DNA of 64,000 nucleotides from Nocardia spumae (GTDB lineage Bacteria; Actinomycetota; Actinomycetes; Mycobacteriales; Mycobacteriaceae), in the NCBI RefSeq assembly GCF_020733635.1, contig NZ_JAJFZL010000001.1, positions 1,426,001-1,490,000 of the forward strand, given 5' to 3'. The notes beneath the pieces were generated by a model. The model did no database searches and had not been told where the DNA came from. It worked only from the letters and a program-made list of their open reading frames with translations. Position numbers and translations under genes: made by a program. Shown here one piece after another: positions 54,914 to 63,013 of the stretch. Position 1 is the first letter of the stretch. Each line of letters opens with the position of its first letter.

Positions 54914-55299
54914 CCCGAGCCCATGCGGTCTACACCCTGGACGTCCCGCACGACCGCCCGCCGATGACGTCCAACGACCAACGCCGTATGTCGTGGCCGC
55001 AAGTCCGGGCGGCGAAGTCCCGTGTCGCTTCCGATGTGGCGTGGATGGCGAAGCAGGCGAAGCTCCCCGTGCTCCCGTATCCGGTGCGGGTGACGGTGAC
55101 GTGGTGGGCGCCGAATGCTCGCCGGCGGGACCCGGATTCGCTGGGCCCGTGGTGCAAGGCAGCCCTGGATGCGCTCGTGTCGTGCGGGGTCCTGACGGAC
55201 GACAGTCACCGGTATGTGCTGGCGGTGACGCAGGAGATCCGCCTGGACCGCGACAACCCGCGCATCACGATCACGCTCGAGCCCGAGGAGGACCGTTGA
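54910..55299 (+). CDS. RusA-family Holliday junction resolvase
   Basis: 129 aa from GTG. Acidic residues of the RusA site: D74 and D76 in RRRDPDSL, K83, D87 in CKAALDAL, D97 and D98 in LTDDSHRYV. It would cut branched DNA before packaging. Confidence 0.87.
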   Translation: MTRAHAVYTLDVPHDRPPMTSNDQRRMSWPQVRAAKSRVASDVAWMAKQAKLPVLPYPVRVTVTWWAPNARRRDPDSLGPWCKAALDALVSCGVLTDDSHRYVLAVTQEIRLDRDNPRITITLEPEEDR

Positions 55300-55451
55300 G
55301 AACGAAGCCGTACCGCGAGCCTCATGGTGTGATTGGTCCGTTCGGGTATCGCCCTCCGCTCCCGCCGGACGCTGGCTGGTGGCGGCGTGGGGTGCGGGCG
55401 GTGTACGAGTTCTGGAACAACGTCCTGTACTGGAGCCTGCCGTGGCGGTGA
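55296..55451 (+). CDS. Small phage protein
   Basis: 51 aa from TTG, Trp/Pro/Arg-rich. Start overlaps the RusA stop as TTGA. Confidence 0.45.
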   Translation: MRTKPYREPHGVIGPFGYRPPLPPDAGWWRRGVRAVYEFWNNVLYWSLPWR

Positions 55452-55615
55452 CAGCTAAGATCCGGAGACTGCTCCGGCGCCTGCCCTGGCGTCGCGCCGC
55501 GTACGGCGGTTCGATCCAGGGTCCGCCGCCCTGGGATGACGACCGCGTGGGAGTGCTGATCACGCCTGGATACGTCAGCTACGACAACGGTCGGACATGG
55601 CACGAGGTGCCGTGA
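55448..55615 (+). CDS. Small phage protein
   Basis: 55 aa from GTG, basic N-terminus and a beta-like second half. No domain. Confidence 0.45.
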   Translation: MTAKIRRLLRRLPWRRAAYGGSIQGPPPWDDDRVGVLITPGYVSYDNGRTWHEVP

Positions 55616-55629
55616 AATGTGTTGTGACC

Positions 55630-55673
55630 TGCTAAAATTGGGTGTGGCCGGGGGTGTGGAGACCGCCCGGCCA
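55630..55673 (+). promoter_or_regulatory. Extended -10 promoter with start-site hairpin
   Basis: TGCTAAAAT (55630-55638) is an extended -10. The predicted start near 55645 coincides with an 8-bp hairpin TGGCCGGG (55645-55652)/CCCGGCCA (55666-55673), 26 nt before the next ATG. Confidence 0.6.
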
Positions 55674-55699
55674 CTGACCGAATCGGGAAGGATTCAGCC

Positions 55700-55741
55700 A
55701 TGACGAATGGTACCGAGAGTCGCCGGTGCCGCGGCCGATGA
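55700..55741 (+). CDS. 13-codon leader ORF
   Basis: ATG with GGAAGGA upstream; 13 codons, stop TGA overlaps the ATG of the next gene (ATGA). Arg-rich. Could be a coupling leader. Confidence 0.45.
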   Translation: MTNGTESRRCRGR

Positions 55742-56067
55742 GCGGCTACGGAATGCCCACAACCTTCGCCGCGCCCCGCGAATGCGAACACCACTGGGAG
55801 CCGGTCTCGATGGTCTTCGAGCGGCAGGCTCTCGACGCCCGAGGCGGCGTGGAGATCCGGCAGCCCGACCTTGAGGTGGGCCGCGTGTACTTCATTTGCC
55901 GGGGCTGCGCCTGCCACACGTTTATGACCACCCAGTGGCTCGGGTGTCGTATGTATGGCAGCGAAGACGCTATCCCCACCGAAGACCGAGGTCGTATGGG
56001 GGCGAGCGGATACGAGCGCGCAGGCTGGTCGCTGCCGCCGGACAATGAGGACGAGGAGCAGCTGTGA
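55738..56067 (+). CDS. Cys-containing hypothetical phage protein
   Basis: 109 aa. CEHHW near the N-terminus and FICRGCACHTF near 60 suggest a zinc site. A GTG 12 nt upstream is another possible start. Confidence 0.6.
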   Translation: MSGYGMPTTFAAPRECEHHWEPVSMVFERQALDARGGVEIRQPDLEVGRVYFICRGCACHTFMTTQWLGCRMYGSEDAIPTEDRGRMGASGYERAGWSLPPDNEDEEQL

Positions 56068-56261
56068 CCGACGCTACCGAGACGCAGACGATCGACGCCT
56101 TCATCGAGGTGTACCGGACCAAGGCCGCCGAACTGGAAGCGGCAGTGAGCGATGGCGACCAGACGTACGCTGCGTACTCGGAGGGCTACCGCGATGCCTG
56201 CCTGACATTCGTCGAGGCGCTGTCCTCCATCTACGCCGAGGCGGGAGAATCCACACCATGA
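56064..56261 (+). CDS. Small helical phage protein
   Basis: 65 aa from GTG, acidic helix. Confidence 0.5.
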   Translation: MTDATETQTIDAFIEVYRTKAAELEAAVSDGDQTYAAYSEGYRDACLTFVEALSSIYAEAGESTP

Positions 56262-56434
56262 GCGACGGCAACGGGTACACGGTCGCTGACCTTCAGCGGA
56301 TGCGTGAGGAGATGGAGATATCAGCGCGGCTGCACATGGTTGAGCAAGAGCACAAGATGCGCCAGCTCCTCGGCGACGACGTGTACCGGTTCATGCGGGG
56401 CGAAGACCCGGGCCCGGGAGAATCGTTCTCGTGA
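56258..56434 (+). CDS. Small helical phage protein
   Basis: 58 aa, coiled-coil-like (LQRMREEMEISARLHMVEQ). Confidence 0.5.
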   Translation: MSDGNGYTVADLQRMREEMEISARLHMVEQEHKMRQLLGDDVYRFMRGEDPGPGESFS

Positions 56435-56580
56435 GTGATTCTCCTCGGTTGTGTGGCATCTGTCGGGTGAAGCCTGTGGGTCCGGGCGGGATCATGTGCC
56501 CGGACTGCTTCACCCGGATCGACCACACCGCCAAGACGGACCCGTACTGGTGGCGGGAAGACAAGACGGAGGGGTCATGA
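56431..56580 (+). CDS. Zinc-finger-like small protein
   Basis: 49 aa from GTG: CGICRVKP and CPDC form a four-Cys ribbon. Confidence 0.5.
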   Translation: MSDSPRLCGICRVKPVGPGGIMCPDCFTRIDHTAKTDPYWWREDKTEGS

Positions 56581-56867
56581 GCGCATGGGAGTACCGGTCC
56601 AAGGCTGAGGCGCTCATGGCTGACAATCAGTTCCTCGCTGCGGACGAGCTTGCGGACGAACTGGTCGAGGCGGGCTACATCTCCGCCGCCGATCGGGACA
56701 CGGTCGCTCAGGAGATCACCGGTCACAACACCGTCTATGTCCCTGAGGGCGACGAACCGCATTGCAAGTGTGGGAAGTGGCTGGAGGACGACCATTTCGA
56801 GTGGCCGGACCATATGGGCGATGTTCTGGACGAGTGGATCACCGAAGCAGGAAGGGCGGACCGATGA
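56577..56867 (+). CDS. Hypothetical phage protein
   Basis: 96 aa. Helical first half; HCKCGKW near 63 is a possible metal site. Confidence 0.5.
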   Translation: MSAWEYRSKAEALMADNQFLAADELADELVEAGYISAADRDTVAQEITGHNTVYVPEGDEPHCKCGKWLEDDHFEWPDHMGDVLDEWITEAGRADR

Positions 56868-57139
56868 GCACCCCGGAGCAGCCTGTCCTGGATGAGATCA
56901 CCCGTCTTGTGGATTGGCAGTTGGAGGAGGGCCGCCGCCGCGGCGACGGACCGGAGTCGATGGGGAGCGGCCCATCATGGCGAAAGCTCCTGGCCGACGA
57001 CTGGGCGCCGGCGCGTGCGGCCTGGTTCAGTGCCGTGCCGGAGATGGTGATCGGGACCGGGGACGGACCGCGCGGCGGCTCGAGATCCACACCGATGCTC
57101 GATACGATCGATACCGCCAGCGGTGAGCGACCCGTCTAA
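56864..57139 (+). CDS. Hypothetical phage protein
   Basis: 91 aa, last gene of this rightward run before the reversed HicAB genes. No domain. Confidence 0.5.
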   Translation: MSTPEQPVLDEITRLVDWQLEEGRRRGDGPESMGSGPSWRKLLADDWAPARAAWFSAVPEMVIGTGDGPRGGSRSTPMLDTIDTASGERPV

Positions 57140-57212
57140 CGGGCGGTTCCTGATTCCGAGGTCACCTCTTGCAGGACCCTCACCCTGGCACCTGCCAGCG
57201 CGGCAGAACGTC

Positions 57213-57245
57213 TGCGGCCACCGCTACCCCCTGGCGGTGGCCGCA
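57213..57245. terminator. Bidirectional hairpin in convergent gap
   Basis: TGCGGCCACCGC (57213-57224) and GCGGTGGCCGCA (57234-57245) pair perfectly over 12 bp. It separates the early operon end from the HicB stop. Confidence 0.7.
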
Positions 57246-57273
57246 GCCGGCCAAATCCGGGCCCACCAGGGTT

Positions 57274-57801
57274 TCAGGCGTGGCGGCGGGGCTTCTGCTC
57301 GCGGACCGCTTGCCGACGCACCACAGCAAGCTGTGGGGGCCGGTCTGCCGGATTGCGCTCAACCGGAACGGCCATCGAGGGGTCGAAGTACGCCACGTCA
57401 AGCGGGAACGCGATATCGGCGTTCGCGGCTCGTGAGGCTTCGAGGATCTGCTGGGCCCGCTGGAACGACACCTCCATGAGTGCCCCGATATCGCGGACCG
57501 TCGCTCCCATAGCCTGCAAGGCCGCTGCGGCGGACTGCCGGGCTTGTACGGCGACCTGCGCGGCCCGCTCAGCGTCGGCGGTGGCGGCTCGGAAGACATC
57601 CAGCCACGAAGAGATCTCCGGGGGCCATTCGATGACGAGGTCGAACGAGTCCGGTTCGGTGTCGGTCATGATCGCGATGAGGTCGCGGGCCATTTCCTCG
57701 ACTTGACGCAGGTTCAACGCTGAGGTGACCCGGTTCACCTCGGGGACCTGGATCATCCAGGCATCCTCGTCGCGGGTTACCCGCGCGGTGTAGGTGCTCA
57801 T
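57274..57801 (-). CDS. hicB: HicB-like antitoxin
   Basis: 175 aa. The N-terminal 60 residues match the HicB partial RNase-H-like fold (YTARVTRDEDAWMIQVPEV). A helical linker and C-terminal HTH-like segment VRDIGALMEVSFQRAQQI may bind the operator. Overlaps HicA by ATGA. Longer than the usual HicB. Confidence 0.75.
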   Translation of the reverse strand: MSTYTARVTRDEDAWMIQVPEVNRVTSALNLRQVEEMARDLIAIMTDTEPDSFDLVIEWPPEISSWLDVFRAATADAERAAQVAVQARQSAAAALQAMGATVRDIGALMEVSFQRAQQILEASRAANADIAFPLDVAYFDPSMAVPVERNPADRPPQLAVVRRQAVREQKPRRHA

Positions 57802-58010
57802 TTCCACCAGTCCTTCCCGAGTGCTTCGGCGGCCTCTTTGTAGATCTCGCGAGTGGTGTTCTCGGGGACGTCGCTGTGGCGGGGGACAGGGACTTTCTTG
57901 CCGTCGATGATGACGATGCTGTGGCGGCTGCCTTCGGTGACCTCGAAGTCGAGATCCTGTTCGCGGGCGGCGTCCCGGATCGCCCTGATGATGTCCCTGC
58001 GCTTCGTCAT
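57798..58010 (-). CDS. hicA: HicA-like mRNA interferase toxin
   Basis: 70 aa, dsRBD-like HicA fold. The catalytic His30 is in EGSRHSIVI, and VPRHSDVPENTTREIYKEA follows. Expected to cleave mRNA unless bound by HicB. Likely an addiction or abortive-infection module of the prophage. Confidence 0.78.
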   Translation of the reverse strand: MTKRRDIIRAIRDAAREQDLDFEVTEGSRHSIVIIDGKKVPVPRHSDVPENTTREIYKEAAEALGKDWWK

Positions 58011-58016
58011 AAGGGT

Positions 58017-58046
58017 AGTCTAGCTCGACTAGACATTGCAAGTCAA
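58017..58046 (-). promoter_or_regulatory. hicAB promoter and palindromic operator
   Basis: Minus strand: TTGACT (58041-58046), 18-nt spacer, TAGACT (58017-58022). Palindrome GTCTAG-CTCGA-CTAGAC (58018-58034) overlaps the -10 and spacer; a further CTAGAC half is at 58053-58058. Fits autorepression. Confidence 0.7.
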
Positions 58047-58112
58047 GCGACCCTAGACGATTCTGTAACAGCGCGACTCGAGAAACGCCGTCTCCGTCTC
58101 TACGCTGTACGT

Positions 58113-58784
58113 ATGGGCAACCTCGAGCATGAGTGTCGTCAAGGGCATCGGTGCAAGGGTCGCCGCCGTGATGCTGGGGGGAAGTGGCACGGCGCCGGCG
58201 TCGAAACTGGGGGAACACTCTGCCGGTCGTGTGAGCAGCACGCGTTCAACGACATCCGGCGACTCGATGACGACTGGTGCCTCCTCGGCGCCGTCCGGCT
58301 CCAGCAGGGCTCGCACGTGTCCGGCCCGAAAGTCTCCGGCAGCAGCGAGCGGCCGATACCGATACCGCTCGGCATCGACACCCTGCTCACCGAATTCACC
58401 GAGGAAACCACCCGCTGGGCCAACCGCCTCCCCGGCGACGGCGACAGCCTCACCCTGATCTGCTCATCGCTGGGCACGCTGATCGACCTTCCGGCGCAGT
58501 TGATGACGGTGTGGCGGCCGCACCCGGACGGCGGAGATGACATCACCTACGCCACGTTGGACGGTGTGGACGCTGTCCTGCGCCTGTCCAGGCTTCACCA
58601 CCGCGCCCAATCAGCGTTGGGTCTGATCGAAACCACCGCCTGGTTGCACGAGTCCTGCCACATCTGCGGCTACCGCATGCTCACCATGGCCCTCGAGCAT
58701 GAACTGATCCAATGCAGGCAGTGCCGGAACTGCTGGCACCAAGACGAATTCGCGCGGTTGAACAACCCCTTGGCCGTCGCATGA
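58113..58784 (+). CDS. Hypothetical phage protein with zinc-finger ends
   Basis: 223 aa. CRQGHRCKGRRRDAGG and CRSCEQHA near the N-terminus, and CHICGYRM/CRQCRNCWH near the C-terminus, each look like metal sites. It starts a new rightward run, divergent from hicAB. Confidence 0.65.
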   Translation: MGNLEHECRQGHRCKGRRRDAGGKWHGAGVETGGTLCRSCEQHAFNDIRRLDDDWCLLGAVRLQQGSHVSGPKVSGSSERPIPIPLGIDTLLTEFTEETTRWANRLPGDGDSLTLICSSLGTLIDLPAQLMTVWRPHPDGGDDITYATLDGVDAVLRLSRLHHRAQSALGLIETTAWLHESCHICGYRMLTMALEHELIQCRQCRNCWHQDEFARLNNPLAVA

Positions 58785-59212
58785 GCGCGATCGAGGAGTT
58801 CATCGAGGCACGCATCGCCGAGGACGAGCAGACTGCCCGCACGGCTGGTGAACGCGCGATGAAGTGGCGGTCGTACGACGGCGCTGTGAGCGGTGGCCCG
58901 TTCGAGCCTGCCGATCCGGAGTGGGGGATCGAGGAATCCGGTACACACACCATCGTCTACGACGAAGGCTGGCCGTTGAAGTCGGAGGCTGCCCACATTG
59001 CGCGCATGGATCCCGAGCGCGCGGTGCGTGAGGTGGACGGCAAGCGCGCGATCGTCGCCGAGTGCGCCAGCATCCTCGAGGTGGACGGTTGGGAGTACAC
59101 GGACGCCCCGAACCTGGCCTGGCTCACGCTCTACGGCCTCGCGGCGGCGTGGGCTGATCATCCTGACTACGACCAGGATTGGGCGCTCGTGGACGCCGAG
59201 GAGAAGTCGTGA
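58781..59212 (+). CDS. DUF6221 family protein
   Basis: 143 aa. Begins IEEFIEARIAEDEQTAR, contains HIARMDPERAVREVDGKRAIV, and ends with the LAAAWADHPDYDQDWA pattern. Common in actinomycetes and their phages, function unknown. Confidence 0.8.
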   Translation: MSAIEEFIEARIAEDEQTARTAGERAMKWRSYDGAVSGGPFEPADPEWGIEESGTHTIVYDEGWPLKSEAAHIARMDPERAVREVDGKRAIVAECASILEVDGWEYTDAPNLAWLTLYGLAAAWADHPDYDQDWALVDAEEKS

Positions 59213-59331
59213 TCGAGAACTACGACGAGGAACGCGACTACGACGCCGTAGACGACTGCCCAGACTGCGGCTGGTGCGACGAGTGCGCCCGCAACCACCA
59301 CGACCCGTGCGGCCGAGAGGACATCTGGTGA
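59209..59331 (+). CDS. Tiny Cys-rich phage protein
   Basis: 40 aa from GTG: CPDCGWCDEC with a following HH and C. Confidence 0.45.
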   Translation: MIENYDEERDYDAVDDCPDCGWCDECARNHHDPCGREDIW

Positions 59332-59576
59332 GCAGCCTCGACAACATCCATGCCCGCATCGCGGCTGACGAGGCCCGTGACCGCGAGTTCATCGACGAGG
59401 ACACCATCGAAGGTGCCCGCGCGGATATCGTCAAGCAGATCCTCGACATCGCCCAGCATTGGGCCGACAAGGCTGAAAGCTACGGCCCCGAGGAAACATA
59501 CGTGGCCCAGCGTCTCATCGTGTGCGACGAGATCCTCGACATCCTGAACGAGCACCTGTGGGACGAGGAGGACTGA
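59328..59576 (+). CDS. DUF6221-like helical fragment
   Basis: 82 aa from GTG. Its start (DNIHARIAADEARDREF) resembles the first residues of the DUF6221 gene just upstream, suggesting partial duplication. Confidence 0.5.
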   Translation: MSSLDNIHARIAADEARDREFIDEDTIEGARADIVKQILDIAQHWADKAESYGPEETYVAQRLIVCDEILDILNEHLWDEED

Positions 59577-59938
59577 TGCCGGAGGTTCACCGCACCCGCC
59601 TGGAATGGGCTCGTGATGTCGCTCGTGCCTATCGGGGAGCATTGCTGAAAGTCGATCCAGACATGTGCGCGCGCCTCGATGGAGAGGCGCACAAGTTCGG
59701 CCAGGGTTGGGTCGCGCCGAAGATAATCCCGACCGCTGTCGCCGAAGAAGCAGTGACCGCAGCAGCTACGCCGGCCCGGATTGCGGAGATATGCGGGATC
59801 CCAGCGGGAACGATCTACAGCTGGATCTCGCGCGGATTGCTGACGCCAGTGGATGATTCGCGGCCAGCGAAATACCTTGTGAGGGACGTCGCAGGCGTGG
59901 ATGCCCGACGCAAGGCGCGGCGACTTGACTCCGCGTGA
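59576..59938 (+). CDS. MerR/excisionase-type HTH protein
   Basis: 120 aa; near the C-terminus ATPARIAEICGIPAGTIYSWISRGLLTPV is a HTH followed by an RPAKYLVRDV wing, as in helix-turn-helix 17 proteins. Could be an excisionase or late regulator. Confidence 0.65.
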   Translation: MPEVHRTRLEWARDVARAYRGALLKVDPDMCARLDGEAHKFGQGWVAPKIIPTAVAEEAVTAAATPARIAEICGIPAGTIYSWISRGLLTPVDDSRPAKYLVRDVAGVDARRKARRLDSA

Positions 59939-60000
59939 CCCTTGCAGCAAGCTACTCGTAGGTCTTAGAACACTTGTGCCCACTGGGGGATTCGACGCAG

Positions 60001-60654
60001 ATGGTTCGGCCAATTCTGAAGCCTTCCGATGCTGGTTCTCGCCGCAGCGAGCTTGACGTTTGCTGTGCGTTGGCGTGTGATGCCGAAGCCGTCATCGAGA
60101 GCTTCCAGCTGCCGATGTGCGAGTTCCATCTGATCGAGTCCTATCGCCAATCCCTGCAATACATTCGAGTGCAGCGCGATATGGCCGAACGAGGCGGCCC
60201 GATTTCATCGGAGTTGCCAGCACTCGCTGAACCCATCAAGGGCCAGTTCGGAATCTGCCCGGAATGCGCGCACAGGACTCTCTGCCGGGACAAGGTTGAG
60301 GGCGCCGTCATATGCGCATTCTCGGACTGTGACTACAGCGCCGACCGTGATCAATTCGACCGGCTATGCCAGGAGCGGATCGATTCCGCATCGGCGCAGG
60401 ACGAAGTGGTCTACTACATCCGATTCGGCGACCGGGTGAAAATCGGCACAACCACGAACCTCGCCAAGCGGTTGCCCTTCATCCCTCACGATGAAGTGAT
60501 GGCGACCGAGCCCGGCGGCATTTACGTCGAGCGCCAGCGGCACAAGCAGTTCCAGCATCTGCGGGCCAAGGTCGGCCACGGCCGCGAGTGGTTCCAGTTG
60601 ACGCCGGAGCTGGCTGACCATATCGCGGTGATGCGTTCGCGGATGGTGGCGTGA
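60001..60654 (+). CDS. GIY-YIG/T5orf172-like nuclease protein
   Basis: 217 aa from ATG; a GTG 27 nt earlier is possible. Residues 75-115 hold a zinc ribbon (CPECAHRTLCRD). The C-terminus has YYIRFGDRVKIGTTTNLAKRL, then ERQRHKQFQHLRAKVGHGREWF, the T5orf172/MUG113 core. Activity unknown. Confidence 0.75.
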   Translation: MVRPILKPSDAGSRRSELDVCCALACDAEAVIESFQLPMCEFHLIESYRQSLQYIRVQRDMAERGGPISSELPALAEPIKGQFGICPECAHRTLCRDKVEGAVICAFSDCDYSADRDQFDRLCQERIDSASAQDEVVYYIRFGDRVKIGTTTNLAKRLPFIPHDEVMATEPGGIYVERQRHKQFQHLRAKVGHGREWFQLTPELADHIAVMRSRMVA

Positions 60655-60701
60655 TCGGCGACGGCATCCCGCTCGCATAGCAACTCTCCCCGGGAGGCGT
60701 C

Positions 60702-60992
60702 ATGGCGAAGATGCTCGGCACCGCCGCCTGGGATGGACTGTTCTGCCGCTGCTGCAACGACCGTCGATCGAACCACCAGCAACGCTCACGCGAGCGTTCA
60801 AGCTGGCGGCGCGTAGAAGCAGCACAGGCGGACCCGTGGCTGCCACGTGCTGGCGAGGTGCGACCACCGCGGTTCCTGCCGATGGAAGCAGACGATGCCC
60901 AGTTCGGCTATTGGTCGACTGTGCAGGATCTGGATTACTACCTGAACGAGCAGGCGCGGCCGTATCTGGCTGACGCCGTTGAGGAGTCCTAA
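60702..60992 (+). CDS. Small phage protein
   Basis: 96 aa; GGGAGG 6 nt before the ATG. FCRCCNDRR near the start may bind metal. Confidence 0.55.
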   Translation: MAKMLGTAAWDGLFCRCCNDRRSNHQQRSRERSSWRRVEAAQADPWLPRAGEVRPPRFLPMEADDAQFGYWSTVQDLDYYLNEQARPYLADAVEES

Positions 60993-61153
60993 TGCCCGAG
61001 TTCGCGACCGGCGGCCCGATCGAGGGCCCGCCCGATGACCTCGACCGCACCCTCTCGGCGATCGACTGCGGATACACCTTCTCCGCGGCCGAGATCGAGG
61101 CCATCGGCGGGTACGACCGCGGCCTGCTGCGGCGAATCAACGAGGAGTCCTGA
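60992..61153 (+). CDS. Small phage protein
   Basis: 53 aa, TGATG-type overlap. No domain. Confidence 0.5.
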   Translation: MPEFATGGPIEGPPDDLDRTLSAIDCGYTFSAAEIEAIGGYDRGLLRRINEES

Positions 61154-61239
61154 TGGGTCTGCTGTTGCGTCTGCTGTATCCGGCCCCGCACGTGTACCGG
61201 GTGGTGCCGTTGCAGATCCTCGGAGCCTGGGAATGGTGA
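61153..61239 (+). CDS. Tiny hydrophobic peptide
   Basis: 28 aa, Leu-rich and possibly membrane-bound; start and stop overlap both neighbours. Confidence 0.4.
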   Translation: MGLLLRLLYPAPHVYRVVPLQILGAWEW

Positions 61240-61466
61240 GCGTGCCGTGGCGGTGGAGCGACCGCCCAATCAAGGCCGAGCGTCAGGTTCGGACCGCGCT
61301 CGCCTCCACGCCAGACGTCGTCCAGGGTGGACGCTGGGTTGAATCTGCCAGCGATGGCCAGCTGATCCAGGTCGCGATGACGAACCCGGACCCTGAGCAG
61401 GCCAGCCGAGCGCTCGCCGAATGGAAGCGGCGGTGGCTCGCACGGGCGCGGGGGCAGCATGCGTAA
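61236..61466 (+). CDS. Small phage protein
   Basis: 76 aa from GTG. No domain. Confidence 0.5.
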   Translation: MSVPWRWSDRPIKAERQVRTALASTPDVVQGGRWVESASDGQLIQVAMTNPDPEQASRALAEWKRRWLARARGQHA

Positions 61467-61629
61467 GTCGTTGGCTGGCGCGCTGATCCGGTTGGCTCAC
61501 CGCATCTACCCGCCGCGGGTGACCGTGGACCACAACATCCACTTCCACCCCGACATGTCGAAGATGCACGACTACCTCCGACACTGGCAGGCGCAGCGGG
61601 ACAGCTTGAACACCAGGTACTGGAACTGA
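61459..61629 (+). CDS. Small phage protein
   Basis: 56 aa, His-rich middle. No domain. Confidence 0.5.
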   Translation: MRKSLAGALIRLAHRIYPPRVTVDHNIHFHPDMSKMHDYLRHWQAQRDSLNTRYWN

Positions 61630-61802
61630 TGTCCGCCTGGAAGCCCACCATTGACCAGGTGAAGGCGCTCCGCGACCGGTCGGGCTGCGGTTGGGTCGCG
61701 TGCCGCGACGCCCTCATCGAGGCGCACGGCCACAGCATCGCGGGAGCCAGCGACGAAGACGTCGCGCTCGAGCTGCTGCGCGTCCACCGAGCCGCCGCCT
61801 GA
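61629..61802 (+). CDS. Small UBA-like phage protein
   Basis: 57 aa. TIDQVKALRDRSGCGWVACRDAL resembles the EF-Ts/UBA-type three-helix motif (LR..tG.g...k.AL). Function unknown. Confidence 0.5.
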   Translation: MSAWKPTIDQVKALRDRSGCGWVACRDALIEAHGHSIAGASDEDVALELLRVHRAAA

Positions 61803-61879
61803 TGGTCGACCGCGGCGAGCGCGCCTACATCGCGTTCCTGCAACTGCTGCTCCGCCTCTTCGGCGTGACGCCCCACTGA
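61802..61879 (+). CDS. Tiny hydrophobic peptide
   Basis: 25 aa, one short helix. Overlaps the upstream stop. Confidence 0.35.
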   Translation: MVDRGERAYIAFLQLLLRLFGVTPH

Positions 61880-61912
61880 CAGAAAATCTTCCGGCGCGAC
61901 CGCGCTGGTTAT

Positions 61913-61927
61913 CCGGAGATCTTCCGG
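61913..61927 (+). promoter_or_regulatory. Short dyad before small gene
   Basis: CCGGA-GATCT-TCCGG, ending 27 nt before the ATG at 61955. A weak stem; listed for its position relative to other intergenic elements. Confidence 0.4.
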
Positions 61928-61954
61928 CCCAACTCATCCGCCAGGAGAAACATC

Positions 61955-62071
61955 ATGCTCGGAACCGTGCTCGCTGCCCTGTGGACCATCGTGTCGGCCG
62001 ACGACTTCGCCATCCCGCGGTGGGCGTTCCACGAACTCGGCCAGCTGCTCGCCTCCACCGGCTCGGCGTAG
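61955..62071 (+). CDS. Small phage peptide
   Basis: 38 aa, hydrophobic first half, with CAGGAG upstream. A possible second membrane peptide (21 aa, GTG at 62075 to 62140) follows but overlaps the opposite HNH gene. Confidence 0.4.
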   Translation: MLGTVLAALWTIVSADDFAIPRWAFHELGQLLASTGSA

Positions 62072-62123
62072 CCCGTGTGGTTCCTCGAGCTGGTGCTCAC
62101 GCTCGTCGCTCTGTATGCCCGGA

Positions 62124-62687
62124 TCACGGGCACCTGGTAGCCCGCTTCCGATCGCGATACCGTTGCCCAGCGGCTCGGTATCGCGCACGCCAACATTCCT
62201 TACACTGCCTGGATTCGCCAATCACTGCGTCCGGCTGCGTAAGGTCGTGAATCCCCCTCTCGCACATGGTCCGCGAATCGATAGCTCGGACGAGGTTTGT
62301 CCGATGTTGGACTGCTTCCAGGTGCTCCGGGTTAACGCACGCACGGTGCCTGCATGACGGGCCACGTACGCACGTGGCGTCGGCGTTGTGGCATCGGTGG
62401 TCGATATCAAGGTCCTCACCTATCGGACCGACGTGCTCGGCATAGAACCCGCGATGGGCGAGCCGTGTGCCGTGCAGGCGAGTAGGCAGCTTTCCGTAAC
62501 CGTTGCGCCACTTCGCTCCACGCCACAGCCAGCACCCTGTATCCGGGTCAACGTCGTAGTGCTGAAACGAATCGATCCGGCGTGAACTGGTGTCGCCGTG
62601 CTTCTTCCAACGGCGGTAGTGCTTCTCGCACAGGCCGGACCGCAGACGGCCGGTGACGCATTCCGAGTCATTGACTGCGCATCGCAT
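62124..62687 (-). CDS. HNH endonuclease on the opposite strand
   Basis: 187 aa. An N-terminal zinc-finger-like CxxxxxC region, GCWLWRGAKWRNGYG (about 52-66), then an HNH core with IDHRCHN and CVNPEHLEAV, and a C-terminal CKECWRARYR. It resembles free-standing phage homing endonucleases. Being antisense to the operon, it is a likely insertion. Confidence 0.85.
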   Translation of the reverse strand: MRCAVNDSECVTGRLRSGLCEKHYRRWKKHGDTSSRRIDSFQHYDVDPDTGCWLWRGAKWRNGYGKLPTRLHGTRLAHRGFYAEHVGPIGEDLDIDHRCHNADATCVRGPSCRHRACVNPEHLEAVQHRTNLVRAIDSRTMCERGIHDLTQPDAVIGESRQCKECWRARYRAAGQRYRDRKRATRCP

Positions 62688-62742
62688 ATGGCAATCCTAT
62701 CGGTCCCCACCGACAGGTAGACGTCAGAAGGAGGTGATGCCA

Positions 62743-63013
62743 ATGGTCGCTGGAAAGGAAGTCACACCCAAGGACGCACAAGCCACCGCCCGACTCCGTC
62801 GATACTGGACGAAGGGCGAAGGCGCAGTACGTCTGGCGTGGGGCACTCCCGGCGATTATTAGCTGCGACCGCTGCGTAGCTGAGCTGGGCAAGTACGTAT
62901 CCGACCCGCATGGCCTGTGTGCGAGCTATCACCATGACGCACTCGGGATCTGGCCGGCGACGCACGCCCGTATGGATCGAGCCGGGCACCCGAACGTCAA
63001 GCCCAAGCGCTGA
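62743..63013 (+). pseudogene. Frameshifted small conserved phage gene
   Basis: AAGGAGGTGA (62728-62737) is an almost ideal ribosome site. Frame 1 (39 aa, to 62862) reads ATARLRRYWTKGEGAVRLAWGTPGDY then stops; frame +1 continues as CDRCVAELGKYVSDPHGLCASYHHDA to 63013, whose TGA overlaps the HNH ATG. Homologues in actinophages join GDF directly to DRCV. One base too many, or recoding. Confidence 0.6.

Noticed and set aside
57123..57479. Plus-strand frame overlapping the hicB end
   Set aside because: It runs through the 12-bp hairpin and antisense to hicB; Arg/Gly/Pro-rich without domains.
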